Assembly: GCF_040412425.1 (NCBI RefSeq)
Contig: NC_089742.1
Coordinates: forward strand, 81,603,539 to 81,667,538
Direction of reading: 5' to 3'
Origin: Macrobrachium rosenbergii
Lineage: Eukaryota > Arthropoda > Malacostraca > Decapoda > Palaemonidae
DNA length: 64,000 nucleotides
In this document: piece by piece, positions 25,869-39,470 of the stretch
How positions within the stretch are numbered: the first letter of the stretch is position 1
Layout: each line of letters opens with the position of its first letter
The notes under the pieces: generated by a model
The model's input: the letters and a program-made list of their open reading frames with translations, nothing else
The model's database searches: none
Told to the model about the DNA's origin: nothing
Position numbers and translations under genes: made by a program

Positions 25869-26424
25869 TACAGGTTATGTGTAATTCTAAAAACAGGAAA
25901 GCTGTAAAAACCAAAATTGTTTGTGCACTGATGTATCTATTTGCCAGAGTCCAGTAGTACAGTTATACGTATTTAAAATAATATTAATAGGAATTTGCTT
26001 TGAATATACTGTATATAATTCAATGTGTGTATTGTAGCATTATAGAACACAAACATTATGATTAAGTGCTGTTTTGAGAAATCATCAGCTGATTGAATAC
26101 AAGTAGCATCCTCACTACCATTAATTTCTAAATGAAATATAATTCAGAAACATGTTCTGACAAATCAACAAAGGTGGGTTTGAAAAATACAGCTTACCCT
26201 ATTTATAAATACCCTAGTTTTTAAATTAAGTAAATGTATGATTTCACCACTTTAGGATGTTGCTTTTGCCTATTCGAAATGTTTAAATGCCTGCATCGTT
26301 ATTGTTGTTGTAGCCACAGCTACAGCTTGAATTTGTTTGTATACTTAATGACCTTTTCCATTACATGAAGGATGAATAAAAAGTATTTTATGTTTATTTA
26401 CTGAATTCAAAATTGAGAATTAAC
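25869..26424. other. AT-rich DNA, nothing recognised
   Basis: Short frames only. No repeat partner was noticed in the window. Confidence 0.5.
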
Positions 26425-27660
26425 AATTTTATAAAAGTAACTTACCAAATAATTACGTAGTTATTAGTTTCTACTTTATGCGACAGCTCAAAATTTAAAA
26501 ATCGCGTAGCACTCTTTTGTTTTGGGTGTAGGTAGCCTGTCCTGCCCACTTTCTGGGAAGAATGGGTACAACACAGCTAAAGAGTTCAATTTGTTCCTGC
26601 AGGTCAATGACTAAACATTGGTTGATGAGCAGCTCTTTGGATTCATTTTTCACCAGATGGTTGTGATTTTTCTTCATTTGGTGAAGTATTCTGTGGTTTT
26701 GGTAGTGTGCTAATTTTAATTAGCTTAGCTAATATTCGGGACTTTTCCGATTGTAACTTTTTTTACTCAGTATGTCAGACTCTAGCTTGTGTAGTGTTAG
26801 GTACTGCAGTAAAGGCTGCAAGACCAGACTCACATTGGCTAAATGTGACAGCCACACTATTTACAGCCACACTATTTGTTGTTTTTGTTGAGAGAAAGTT
26901 TGCTCACCAGACCTTAATTGTGATGAATGTAAAGACTGGGAAAGGGAGATGGAAAACTTTAAATGCTTATTTGGATAAACTTCAGCTTGACAGACAGAGG
27001 AAGGCAACCACTAGGGCTGAAGCTAGAGCTTTGCTAGTCAGGTAATTCTCCTATAGTAGATGTTGTTGATTTACTTGTCCCTTCAGTGCCTGTGACTACC
27101 TTTTCCTTATCTCCAGTCCTCTGGCTTTTTCAGCTACTCCAATCCCTGGCTCTGATTCTTCCTAACCCAGTGCCATTGCCAGATATTTGATCTTGTTAAT
27201 ACCGTTTCCCAGAGTGGGAATTCGGTTAGAGTCCTGATGGACAAGTTTAATAGTGTTGGTGTTGGTGCAAGTGTGTGTCAAGTGCATTGTCAGTAGAGGG
27301 GGTGGCTACTTGTCCCACTGACACTCCTAGACCAAGGTCCCTGCTAAACCCCCTTTGCTTACATGGAAGGAAGCAAACTGGCAGTCCAAGGAAGGTCGGT
27401 GGGATTTTTGCCCACAGGTAGTCGCTTTCTCAACCGAGCCTTTTGTGTGGAAATCCCAGGACTCGGTGGACAGCCACTGGAAAGACATCCGGTTGGATGT
27501 GCATACCTTGTCATCTAGCAACTCGGACTCTCATGGGGCCAAAAAGTGCAGCCAGCGCTTTTCCAGTGTATCAAGGCCATTGAAAGGGCATGGCTCCTTG
27601 GTGGAAGATGACTCGGCCTATCTGTAAGCTTGCAGCCATGAGTGCCCAGCTTCCAAGCGC
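26425..27660 (+). mobile_element. DIRS-like 5' fragment (terminal repeat and gag remnant)
   Basis: 26425-26600 is a terminal-type sequence (CCAAATAATTACGTAG) related to 2770-3065 in reverse complement. Downstream, 26900-27045 encodes a gag-like stretch ending LNAYLDKLQLDRQRKATTRA, a Lys/Arg-rich pattern seen in DIRS Gag proteins (from memory). Frames are broken and no RT follows. The region to about 27660 has DIRS-gag-like composition, but I cannot assign it firmly. Confidence 0.5.
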
Positions 27661-28278
27661 CCAGGGTTTAAGTGGAGGGCACGCTTTTGATTATTGATGA
27701 ATATTTTGAAATTTAAAAAAATGGTAAAATGGCCGTAAGACATGAGCAACACCTTCGTTATCATGTGACCAAAGCATTTTTCGAAATATTAAAATTAATG
27801 GGTTTTGGGCCTCTGCCCCACACAGTGAGGTAGGGCTGACGTTTGGCTCTAATGACTATTGTCATTTTTTCCTTTATTCGCCTAATTTATTAATTATTTT
27901 GATTTTATATCACCTTATCTCCTACGTCTGGCAGCGTCTAGCAACAACAGTGGCTTATTCCTTGGTGAATGCGTGGTCGAAAGAGAGGGTGCGAGTCAGT
28001 TGTCCCCAAACGTTGAAAACGGGTGGTGGGCAACTTTTACTTTGAGCAATTTTTTCGCTATTTGCGGTGTTTGTTGCCGTTTTTTTACATCCAGTAACTC
28101 TAAATACAATCTACTGTATATACTTTCACCTTCACAAATATGCTCACAGTTGATGAAATGCATAAAGGATGATGAAAAGGAGTATATGATGACAAGTTCA
28201 TTATATCTAGATCTCAGTTAGATAAAATAGTGTCAGTATTAGATGCAAGGTAGGAAATTGCAAGGGTAAAGTTCAGGT
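27661..28278. other. Unassigned DNA
   Basis: Mixed composition with no recognised domain or repeat partner. Confidence 0.4.
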
Positions 28279-28504
28279 CGTAGCCAGGTCGGCAACGTGA
28301 CCTCCTTGTGAATATGGTAATGCGGGTTCGATTCTCGCGACCGCCATTCACAGGCTCTTCAATTTCTTCCGTCTGGATATTCGGCTTCGTAGTTACAAGC
28401 ATATCCAAAAAGTGCGAAGAATTCGAGAAGTTAAGAGGGCATTGTGGCTATTAGAATTACATATGTGTCTGGTAAAAGTGACCAGTAGATTCTACATATA
28501 TATT
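28279..28504 (+). mobile_element. tRNA-derived SINE, copy 1
   Basis: The head has an A-box-like TAGCCAGGTCGG and a B-box GGTTCGATTC (28325-28334), the internal RNA polymerase III promoter of tRNA genes. A body starting CCATTCACAGGCTCTTCAA follows, then a short (AT) tail. A second direct copy begins 132 bp downstream. No clear target duplication was seen. Confidence 0.75.
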
Positions 28505-28636
28505 TCAGCCCAAAAGCAATAAAAACGATTGCCCACTTGGCTACGATGGTGAGGATGGGTCTATTCCAGCTCTAACAAAATATATATGAAAACGACAGGT
28601 ATATGTATGTAATGAGGCGATAGACTTTTATCCTTC

Positions 28637-29021
<385 letters not shown>

Positions 29022-29070
29022 CTTGGATTGTAAGCTTTGGCAACCTGTGATTTATTCTTATGTTGCAAAG

Positions 29071-29174
29071 CCCCACTAAAGTAGAGGTGGCCCTGACTCT
29101 ACCACCCACACCACTACAGGTCGAGAAGAGCTCCCACCAGAGGCAGTATCTATCTGCTGTAGCTCCCTCAACAG
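29071..29174 (+). CDS. Unidentified host gene, exon A
   Basis: Open from acceptor GTTGCAAAG to donor ACAG/GTAAGG. It encodes a Pro/Thr/Gln-containing segment, [20 protein letters not shown] and on to SAVAPST, and leaves one base for the next exon. That base joins in frame to exon B. The polypyrimidine tract before the acceptor is weak, so the exact start is less sure. Upstream exons were not identified, because copy 2 begins just left of here. Confidence 0.6.
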
Positions 29175-30099
29175 GTAAGGTTACAACAAGCATTTCACAA
29201 TGCTAGCTAACTCTCTATCTCAAATTCATCTCCATCTCTGAGTGTTTTTGAGAAGTATATGTCCATGTATCACACCTCCTGTCAATGTGGGATTCAGCTA
29301 TGTAATTATTTGGTAAGTTACTTATATAAAAATGATATTTTTATAATAAGGTTTTACATATACTTTCCAAATAATTACATGATCAGAGCCCTCCCTCCTC
29401 CCCTCTCATGGACATAGGGCATAAACGAATTGAGCTCTTTAGCTGTGTTGTACGTACTCTTCCCCTGAAAGTGGGTGTGGCAAGCTACCTACATCCAAAA
29501 CAAAAGAGTGCTTCCTCGATTTTCAAATTTTGAGCTGCTGCATAAAGTAGAAACTAATAGTTATGTAATTATTTGGTAATATATATAAAACTATTTTATT
29601 ATAAAAGTGTTTTTAACAAGTTGACAATTGCAATGCAACACTCAATAAACATGCAATAGTTATGGTAAGTAACATTGGAGAACAGCTGTTTTTCAATTCA
29701 GTTATGTATGTTAGTACTTACTGCTGTTTATACCAGTGTTGTGCATGAAATACTAAGTGGTGGTTAATTCTAAAAAATAGTAATGAATTATTAGACAAGC
29801 CACAAGTTTGGTAAGCATGGTTGAACATAGAACCTACTGAACTTTTGCTTAGATGTAATATGCATTATCAGTGGAATATACCAAAACTGAGACAGGCATA
29901 GGCACCTAGTGTAGCATAATGCACCAAAAATAAAACTTGCACATTAGGCATATCCCAGTGTAATCTACTAAAAATGCAAATCGCACAATACATAATACAT
30001 GATTAAATCATGTTTTTGAGGACAAATATTCAAGGGTCACATGATACATGAGCATACTAATTATGGTTGTTTTGCTGCTGAACATTTTTGATTTTACAG

Positions 30100-30207
30100 A
30101 ATTATTTATTGGAAATAATATTTTCTTGTGTATTGATGGAGCAAGCTTCAGTTCCAAAATTGAAAAGTATCTAAAAACCAAAGCACAGCTTGCCCTAAGG
30201 GTTTTAG
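30100..30207 (+). CDS. Unidentified host gene, exon B
   Basis: Flanked by TTTTACAG and TTTTAG/GTAAGG. In the phase set by exon A it reads LFIGNNIFLCIDGASFSS, then KIEKYLKTKAQLALRVL. The peptide is well conserved in style and not repeat-like, but I do not recognise the family. The last codon leaves phase 1, whereas exon C needs phase 2. The T run at the donor has three T in copy 1 and four in copy 2, so a homopolymer miscount could explain the mismatch. Confidence 0.6.
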
Positions 30208-30387
30208 GTAAGGAATTGTGAACCTGTGTAAGATTCTGTGGAAGGGTTAATTAGCAAAGTTTTTGATTTTCTTAGATTTTATAAATTTTACTTTATAAGT
30301 TAATCATTGTTTAACATGTGACTGCACTCTTAAGTTGAATTTTGTCAACCTTGCCATTCAGTCTTTTTATTCATCATTGTATTTCAG

Positions 30388-30533
30388 TGATGGCAATACA
30401 AATGATGGGAATGAATCAAGTGACCAGACTACTGGAGTTGCAAGTGAAGACCCAGCTGTGCGAGTACTGAGTCAGCTGTCTACAAAGTTCTGCCTCAATT
30501 TGTGTTCATCGGTTATCAACCACTTACAAGCAG
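30388..30533 (+). CDS. Unidentified host gene, exon C
   Basis: Flanked by ATTTCAG and AAGCAG/GTGTGG. It encodes DGNTNDGNESSDQTTGVASE followed by RVLSQLSTKFCLNLCSSVIN and HLQAG. Its end phase (one base) joins in frame to exon D to give HLQAGGVGGEYVEAL, which supports the gene model. The equivalent exon in copy 1 carries one extra base. Confidence 0.65.
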
Positions 30534-31355
30534 GTGTGGAAATTATTTTTGGGGTAATCCTTAAGTGTCTTAATGTTTTGACATGATTAAGGGATTGCTC
30601 TTAAAAGCATCATATAGTTTAACATCCTTTCAAAATAATGTCAAACAATGAACTAAATTTGTCCTGAGGTGTTATTTGGATATTAAGTCATTTTATTCAC
30701 TAATGAAAGTGTTATCGGAGAGCAATGATAGTAATGTGGAGAAAAAAGGATAACTAAATATAATCTTCACTGGATATAGTATCCATCTGGCACTGTCCCT
30801 AACAACTTCTGTACGAACTCCTTACATTCATCTATCCCATCATCCCCAAACTTCTTCCTTGCCAACGTCTCCAGCCTACAAGCATACAGTGACAAGGTTT
30901 CCCCAGCTTTCATTCTTGCCTCATCAAATTCATTCTTCCTCTTATACTTAACACTCGCTTTTCATACGCCCGCTTGCTCAACTAGTCTAGCTTTCACCTT
31001 GTCATACTCAACATCCCCACACTCATAATAACCCTATACATATCAAGCAAAAACCCAGTCAAATATTCTCCTAATGCTCGTGCCCACACTCTCTTACTTT
31101 CCCCATACTTATCCTGACAAAACATTTCATACTCCCTAAAGAAATCATGCACATCCCTACTTCCATACTCATTATACTTTTCACACCGGGTACCTCCTCA
31201 CATACATAGCCTTTCTCACTTCTTTCTCACTTTCACTCTCACTTTCGCTACTTTCACTCTGTCCTTTCATACCCTCTTCTGAATACAAAGAGTTCACTTC
31301 TGCACTTACATTCATCTTACTCATTACACTCTTCTTCCCCTCTTTTTATCCACTT

Positions 31356-31925
31356 TTATCCACTCGCCTCCATCCACCTCACTATCACTACTGCGTTCAC
31401 CTCTCCCTTCTTTCCTGCCTTTCCCACTTCCTTTACCCTTCTTACCAGTTTCCTTTCCTTTCCCTTCTTCCCTTTTTCTTCCCCTGACTTATCCTTACTT
31501 TCCCTCTGTTCCTTCCCTTGCTTTTCATTCCCCTTTTCCTTACCCTGCCTCTCATTCCCTCGTTTCTTACTTCCTATTCCCATATCACTTTCATCACTCA
31601 CGCTTCCATTCACTTCTTCCTCCTTTTCTTTCTCTCTTGCCCCTTCACACGTTCCAGAGAACCTGCCTCCAACAGCCCCTTCTCCAAAAACACCCTTGAA
31701 CATACCTTTCACCATTTCTTCCACACCTTTCATCATTCCCTCCAACTTTTTATCCATTCTCTCTTCGGACTCTTTCATCTCCCCTTTCATTTCTTCTTTT
31801 GCACTTCTTAGCATTCCCCCCATCTCCTCCAACTGACTCCTCAACTCCTCATTCTCACTCCTCAGCCTCCCATTCTCCTCCTCCAGCCTACCCTGGAGTT
31901 CCCTAGCCACTCGGAGTTCCTCTCT
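31356..31925 (-). pseudogene. gag-like coiled-coil N-terminus (truncated element)
   Basis: An open stretch on the - strand with the heptad-like pattern LEEENGRLRSENEELRSQLE, then EEMKGEMKESEERMDKKLEG, then a Lys/Glu/Gly-rich tail. It matches about 7764-8364 of copy 1 and is cleaner there by fewer indels. A single-base shift separates it from the upstream MSEIEKL start at about 31948. Confidence 0.7.
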
Positions 31926-32007
31926 CTCAGTTTCTCTATCTCACTCATCCTGACCTCTTACTCTCACTCTACCCACCACAAGCAATCCTAACGGCTATTA
32001 TACAACA

Positions 32008-32025
32008 GCCCCACGTTGGGCGCCA
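32008..32025 (-). promoter_or_regulatory. Primer-binding site, tRNA-Lys(CUU) type
   Basis: GCCCCACGTTGGGCGCCA on the + strand matches the remembered tRNA-Lys(CUU) 3' end at all 18 positions. It is two bases from the LTR. Confidence 0.87.
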
Positions 32026-32027
32026 AA

Positions 32028-32615
<588 letters not shown>

Positions 32616-34138
32616 CCATGAAATTTAATATTCTACCAGAATTTCACACTTGATAAATACTTGGAGGTCTGTATCCTTGAAAGTTTATTAGATGAATACA
32701 GTATTTGTTTGTGAAGTACTGCTGTACATTGAATAATTTTAATAATGATTTTATGGTCTCAAAGCTGATAAAAAAAGGCAAACAAAGGTTTCCTGGATAA
32801 TTCTGGCTTCTTGTCACTGTTATTATAAAACACCTTTATGGCTTTATTGTAGGAAGTATCAAAAATATGAGCTGTATAACATGAATCCCTCCCAGCATTA
32901 AAGGGAATAGATTTTTTTTGTTTATGCGATGTCCTTTCAGGAATGCATATGAGTTGAAGTGTTTGTCGCTTTATGTATAAAAATTTACACTGAAAATGTT
33001 TGCATCTGTAAACAGTGTCTAAAAAAGGCAAGCAACCGTTTCTTTTATTTTAGCATAAATTTGATTGATTACACACATTCATTCATTTTTTGCATGAAGT
33101 TATTTACGTCTTAGTTCTGCTAGCCAAAATATCATGTGCATACCAAGACCAAGGCACAACTATTTGATTAATCTTATGAATAAAATGTTTACGAAAAACT
33201 CCATGTATAAATCTGAGTGAACTGGTGGTAAAGGGTTACCAGCTACCGTATGCAAAATATTTTTTTATTGAATTTTCATTACAAACTGATGTGTCTTAAA
33301 TACACAATTCCAGTACAAAATTTTACTGTCCGGTTAATTGATTTTCGAATTTTATAATACTAATTCAATAGGCACTTTTGTAAATAAAGGACAAATATCA
33401 AAACTTACTAAGCAGGAATCAGGATTGATCTTGATGCTGTCGAAGTCTGATAAATTAATCAAGTGGGTGCCTGATATAGTTCCTAACAGTGACAATAACA
33501 ATTTTATAAGATAATTTGAAGGTTTATACTGTAAGCTGTCTCTTACAAATGTTAAAATATAAGAGAGGAACAGTATACAAATTTCTAGAATTTCCTAACT
33601 TCCTATTTGCAAATGTAAAATTGCAATTTTTTCTGAGAAATTTTTAAGCATACTGTAAATTTAACTGAAAATATTCACTCAGTAGCCAGTTTTAAGTCTG
33701 GTTCAGTATGTACTATACATACTTGACCAGACAAAATTTGCACAACTAAATGCAAATAATCAAGAAGTCTAGTGTAATGCAGTGCATATACTGTGGCTGA
33801 TGTTCAGCTTTAGTCAGTAGTCTGGTCACTGTTTTTTATTTTTACCATTACACACTATCCATTATGAATGCCCATAATCCACATGTACACACATTACGTG
33901 CATTACGCATGGATGACTTTTGATTGATTACAGTTACTTGATAGTGAATATTAGTTTAGGCAGGTCTTGTGTGAGACATTTTGCTTGCTAAAGTGTTGTA
34001 TCTTTAGAGATTTGTATTGGATACATACTCATTTTTTACCAAATTTTTTTATACTTCTTGTGTCTTCAGCTTATATGAAGTCTTTTTAGGTTAATGTTTG
34101 TTTTTATTGGTTGTTCATAGTAAGGCTAGGATTTCGGG

Positions 34139-34972
34139 TTCCTACCCTTAGCATAGGGCTAACTTATTTGCTGTTCCAGCAAATGAATTTTGAACTTACC
34201 TAGCCCCCTCTATGGACTTGATAGTAGAGTTAGAAAAGAGGTTACTGTACTTTAAGAATGACATGATACTGCATGTAGAATGTGTTTTACTGATGATTGA
34301 TTGAAGTAAAATATTTACCCTAGTCAGTAATGTAATATTTTGTACACTTTAAAACTCCAGTAATGTTCTTGTCAAAGGTAATGGGTAACATCGATGTAAA
34401 CCAAACTTGCACCTGCTATTCCAGTTTTTATCTCAGTAAAGATACGAACTTCTCTCAGTGTTTTTATTTTGAAAGTAGGTAGATTATTTCACATTTATGT
34501 AAAGAACATTACTCTTGATATATTGTTTATTGAACTAGACAAGATTTTTCCTTCATTGGATTATTTATGGAATTATTTCTCTACTCTTTTCCATCTTACG
34601 CTTAATGTTGCATTCTCAACTTGTCTAGGTTTTCTTCTATGCTTATTTTGTACATAGAATTTTGGGCTTTATTACAAGCGTTCATCATATTGCTTCCATA
34701 AGTACTACAGTGCCTTTCTAACATATTAATACTAAGATCAAATTTTTTTTTAGGTTTTCTTTTGTCCTGGGTAAAAACTGAATTTATTTTTCTTGTATTC
34801 AGGAACATTGATTGCAGTGCATCCATTTTTGTACCTTTTACCAAAAGGTATATACATGAAGCTTCATTCCAGCCGTATATTTTCATGGCTACTTTGATTC
34901 TCATTTTACAGGCCAGGTATGAAATTTGTGTAAAACAAGTTAATGCAAAATTTAACTCGTTTTTGGTTTCAG
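34139..34972. other. Intron of the host gene, unique sequence
   Basis: AT-rich. It ends with TTTTTGGTTTCAG before exon D. An open frame starting at 34762 runs through the acceptor into the exon; its upstream part is probably intronic. Confidence 0.6.
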
Positions 34973-35316
34973 GGGGAGTGGGCGGTGAATATGTTGAAGC
35001 CTTATCTCAGGTTATTGGTGCACCATCTGGAAATGATTCTAATCCATCTAGCAAAGCACCTGCAGTTAGTGAAGAACAAAGCCAGCTGGATGCTGCAGTT
35101 GACATTTTAGTTAATAAGGCTCCAGATGCTATTAATCTGAACCAAGATGAAATCCAGAAATTACAGAGAGAGGATAGTGCCACAAATCTCAAAAAAGAGA
35201 AGAGGCACTCTGTATCATCTGGAAGTAAACTCAAAAGTGGAAAAACTTCTAAGGAAAATGATAAGGACTGTGTGCTTTTCACTTGTGGACATCATTTCAC
35301 AGAAAAGGAATTCAAG
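34973..35316 (+). CDS. Unidentified host gene, exon D
   Basis: 344 bp between TTTCAG and TTCAAG/GTAAAT, entering at phase 1 and leaving at phase 0. It encodes GVGGEYVEALSQVIGAPSG, an acidic and Ser-rich middle, a Lys-rich stretch (KKEKRHS...SGKTSK) and a C-terminal CVLFTCGHHFTEKEFK. The Cys/His cluster pairs with CPHC in exon E to suggest a RING-like zinc-binding site. No ortholog name is offered. Confidence 0.75.
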
Positions 35317-36707
35317 GTAAATTTTACTTAAGTTTTTTGTTGGTTTCAGTTGTTTGCTCCCACTTGAATGCCTACTTTACATTAATGACATATGATTAAT
35401 TAGTGAAGCAAGGTGAGCACTTTCTGCATATTTTTTAAGAACCATCTGAATTTTTAATTTGAAAAGTGATTTCCTTCATGCCTGATATTTTTCTGAAAAT
35501 TTTTTCTTGAACAATATTTATACGCACTTCAGTTAGTGTAGATGTATGGTTAAACTTCCTATGGAGATTTTCAATATACATAAATATTTCAGAATTGTTA
35601 ACTGCATATCTGCTGTTGAAATTGCATTTTACAGTTATTGTTTAAGATTTTGTAACAAACCTTGGGATGTCTGATGCTGTATTTTTTAGGAGAAAATAAA
35701 ATGTTAATTTGATGTTTGTCTACCACTTTTATTTGTAGTGCATATGAAATACTGGTGCAAAGTAATATTGCACCTGAATTCGTAAGTTGTAGATACCCAT
35801 GTTTGTGATTTCACATTTTCCATCTCTTTATATTTATGTAGTGTTCGTAGGCTATCAGAAGAAGGTGATATTTAAATTGACATGGCTAATACAACATGCT
35901 TGTGCTTTGGGCAATTTTTATCTAAAATTTTGTAGTTGAGTGAAACAAGTTTGAGGGCTTCATTCTTGTACAGTATCCCAGCAACCTACAGAGCAAAAGT
36001 ATTCTCAGTTTCATTTGTAATATGAAAACAAAAGTCATTATTATTTCATTTACCATGCGTTGTAGGCAACATAAGAATACAGTTAATTTACTTGGTTTTA
36101 AGTGCCAGAGAATAAATACTATTCGAGCTCAACTACAGGAAAATAATCCCTTGATCCTTCATTATTTTAGAAAACTTTAAAAAATATTCTTATAACTTTT
36201 CCTTTGATAAATTGATATTTTTATTGCAGGTGTATTAATTTCACCCTAGACCAATGCCTAGCATGAATCTCAAATTTTAATTCAACTTATGAAAGTTATT
36301 TTTTATTTTAGTGCACAACAATAAAAAGCTAATTGACAGTAAAAGCCTAAGCAGTTTTTAATGCATTACAGTATTTGCAAATGTTGTGACATTAACATGA
36401 ATTGTTTAGTCCAATATGTTTTTGAAGTGTTAGGTACTCACAGGTACCAATTTACATCAATTGCTTTTCAAGTTGTAACAGTGTGATAGATAGCTGTTTC
36501 TTAGGTTTTGAACACTGTTTATCCTTATTTAGTTGTTAATATTACTAAATATTATATGCTGAATGTTGTTTTAGTATCTTGCACTCTCAAGTGTGTTTTT
36601 AAGTAAGGGTAGTTTTCAAATCTCAAGTTTGTTTGCAGAACATAAAATATATTTTCTGATTTTCAGAGGACAGATTTTAAGTTTTCTCATCATTTTCATG
36701 TTTCCAG
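35317..36707. other. Intron between exons D and E
   Basis: AT-rich, without recognised features. It ends with TTTTCATGTTTCCAG. Confidence 0.65.
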
Positions 36708-36878
36708 ACTAAGGTATTACCACAGATGGAAACGTCTGTGATGACAGTACCAGGCCTCTTAGGCAAGACTGCAAGAGTTCTTCTTGATCAGTATCACAGT
36801 GATCAGCCGGAAATGGCATGTCCACATTGTGTACTGGCTCACCTCACTATCAAACTTACAAAGCACAAACAGACTTAA
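36708..36878 (+). CDS. Unidentified host gene, terminal exon E
   Basis: Starts in phase 0 after TTTCCAG and ends at TAA 36876-36878. It encodes TKVLPQMETSVMTVPGLLGK, then ARVLLDQYHSDQPEMACPHC, then a Lys/Thr-rich tail. With exon D the C-terminus carries C-x4-CGHH ... CPHC, a pattern like a short RING or related zinc finger, as found in some vesicle-trafficking and ubiquitin proteins (family knowledge). Function is not assigned. The clean open frame and splice signals indicate a real gene end. Confidence 0.78.
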   Translation, partial: TKVLPQMETSVMTVPGLLGKTARVLLDQYHSDQPEMACPHCVLAHLTIKLTKHKQT

Positions 36879-37666
36879 GATATTTTCATATGCAAGTATA
36901 AAGGTATGATAGGCATTAAACTAATTTCATTTTTCTCATGTTCAGTAGTTTTAGCATAAGTTTATCATTGTAGTTTTTTGTTTTAGATATACAAGTCCTT
37001 AAAAAGCATCATAAAATTTTGACATTTCATGTAAGAATTTCAGAGTAGTAACCTTCCTCTCAGCTCCCCTCCTGTTTGAGTACTTTGAGTTAACCCTAGT
37101 CCTAAAAGCTCTCATTTTTTGCATAAATGCCAGCTCTTAGGTTAAAACAAGCTTTGAGACTTCTCTCTCTCAGGCCTTAGTTGATTTTCATACCTTAAGA
37201 GAACTCTGCATGTGTCACTTTGTTTTTGTAAGTTGTTAGTCTTCATAGTATGAACTCCATATACAGTACATGATACGTAAAGTAATTATCTGTCAATGAA
37301 ATGTAATGAATATAATTATGTTAATCAATAAATATAGTGCATTGCTTATATACCAAAGGTTCCATGCAATGATTTACAATAGTCTAAGCTCTAGTAGCTT
37401 TACAGTGTGTTTCAAATGGTGTAAAGATTTAATTAATTTTTGAGTGCCATGCAAAATAAATTATATTGCTTTATAATATATTTTTAAAAAGCCCTGCGCA
37501 CCGATTTGAAGGAAAAGTTTATTAGACTTTCAATGTAGTGGTACGGAAATGCAGTAGAAAATGGTAGTTACGTGTTCAGTGCAAAATTAGCATGTATACA
37601 TGCACGTGTGTGTATACTTACACATACGCATCAAGCTTGCCTTTCTTTTTTCTCTGTGATTATTCC
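36879..37666. other. Probable 3' UTR and downstream DNA
   Basis: AT-rich. AATAAA-type polyadenylation signals occur at about 37326 and 37456; which one is used is unknown. Confidence 0.45.
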
Positions 37667-37694
37667 ATATATATATATATATATATATATTATC

Positions 37695-37733
<39 letters not shown>

Positions 37734-37737
37734 ATTA

Positions 37738-37827
<90 letters not shown>
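37667..37827. repeat. (TA)n microsatellites, interrupted
   Basis: Three TA blocks (37667-37690, 37701-37730, 37742-37827) separated by short non-TA pieces. Confidence 0.95.
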
Positions 37828-37831
<4 letters not shown>

Positions 37832-37899
37832 AAAAGATATTTTAAATCTTAAACAGTACTGTTCAGTGTATTCTTTGTTGTTTACAAGCAAACTAAAGT

Positions 37900-38075
37900 G
37901 TGTTGTTTGTATGCATATTTATTGTATGTGGTTATGCAGTATTGACAAGGTAGCAGGAGTAAGGGTATGAAGTTTTCATTTTGCATCCGAAGTGTGATTT
38001 TTTATCGTCCAGAAATTTCCATTATCTGGCACGGCCTTAGATATATTAATCTGGATATGGGAGAGATTACTGTAA
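37900..38075. repeat. Repeat related to 40080-40255
   Basis: Shares CCAGAAATTTCCATTAT, GGCACGGCCTT (GGCAGGGCCTT) and GGGAGAGATTACTGTA with the second copy. It may be a short non-autonomous element; no terminal repeat could be fixed. Confidence 0.45.
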
Positions 38076-38339
38076 TAAAAGTTAAACTAGTAGTCTAATG
38101 GAGGGCCTTAAAATATATCTACTCACTCATGCTGCCATGTTATGACATAAATACCATGTTGTATTGTAAACCAAATGGTTTACGAAACCTTATCACATAC
38201 AGTATATTCTTGAGTTGAGTCAACTTTTCTTCATATGTGTTCAAAGTGAAATATTCAAGATTTTGTATGCAGTGCTGAGTTGAAGGCTGCTGCAATGAAG
38301 TTTGCAGGTGTGCATGGGGTTGTGGATTTAGGTGTCCAA

Positions 38340-39470
38340 TGGTTGGCTATACTGTATTGGTTGTTCAAGATTTGACATGGACTTTCCAACAAAAAGACTC
38401 ATGGCAAAACTTTAGATGCTTCCGAGGAAGTAGAGAAACTTTGGCAGATATTGCAAGACTTGATGATAAAAGATGTTGTTTTAAGCCAAGTTTGCTGATA
38501 AAGCTGTTCCATTGTAGTGCTCCTTTCCCCCTAGCTCCTTGGCGGACAAGAAGAAAAAGAATTTACCCATCGAAAGCTTTCCAAGCAATGTGTTTTCTTT
38601 GTTTTGTGTAAATGCTTTTGGTGGGCATCATTGCAAACCACTGATAGTTGGACATGCAAAATAACCTTGTGTCCTTTGTGGGTTGATAGATAGTCTGCCA
38701 GTGATTTGGTACCACTTGGTGAAGGCTTATTTCACCTCCATGATCATGATCATTTCTAATTGTTCCATAACCACTTATGTAAGAAGGTTGTTCATCATCA
38801 GACACAGGACCTTAGAATTGCTAGAAATAATCAAGCAAGCATATACTTCTTCAAATTCAGATGCCAACTCAGTGTGTGCAAGAGCACATGATGTCAGGGG
38901 TCTAGGCCCTCCCATCGCTTTCAAAAAAACTTGTTGGTTCAAAGGATTTTAAAGGCTGGTGCATGGCTATGCCAAACCACCTTCACATCCTTCTATCTGT
39001 GGGACATTGCCCACAAGTCCTTGGACACTTTCTCCTTGGGTCTGGTGGTGGCTGCTCATCCAGTGCCCCTAGCGGGATAGTTTGTATCTTACCTAAGATG
39101 TTGGTTTTGAAAGTGAGAGTGACTAGGATGATTGGTCTTCTTCCTTTCTCTTTCTTTTTTTATCTTCTACCAGTGGGCAGCGGAGAGAAATTATCCATCA
39201 TATGCTGGAACTGGTCAGATACAGGTGAGTGAGCTGCATTCCATTAGTTTTAATTTATTGTTCCTACACAATACAAACTATATATGAAAGCAAGTCCCTT
39301 CTTCTCTCTTACAGGGGGAGAGAGGAAATGACAACAAACAAGGTTGGTGGCTAACGTGGATTTGTTCTCTTAACCCTGATGTCTGGCTGACAAGTAACCT
39401 TATACTTTACAGATCAGAGGCACATGACTGCTTCCTATGTTCTGCTTTGTCCAGGAAGTGAGCCAGGATG
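38340..39470 (+). mobile_element. DIRS-like fragment with recombinase C-terminus
   Basis: RAHDVRGLGPPIAFKK (about 38880-38930) carries the H-x-x-R box of a tyrosine recombinase. TTFTSFYLWDIAHKSLD (about 38975-39030) carries the likely catalytic Tyr. At 39251 a terminal-repeat-like TTGTTCCTACACAA begins, as at 49278. The part before 38870 is broken and only tentatively included. Confidence 0.6.

Noticed and set aside
28279..28350. A functional tRNA gene
   Set aside because: Box A and box B are present, but no sound anticodon arm could be drawn and the sequence continues into a repeated SINE body.
34602..34904. 100-codon - strand frame
   Set aside because: Lies in the intron opposite the exon D lead-in; no domain recognised.
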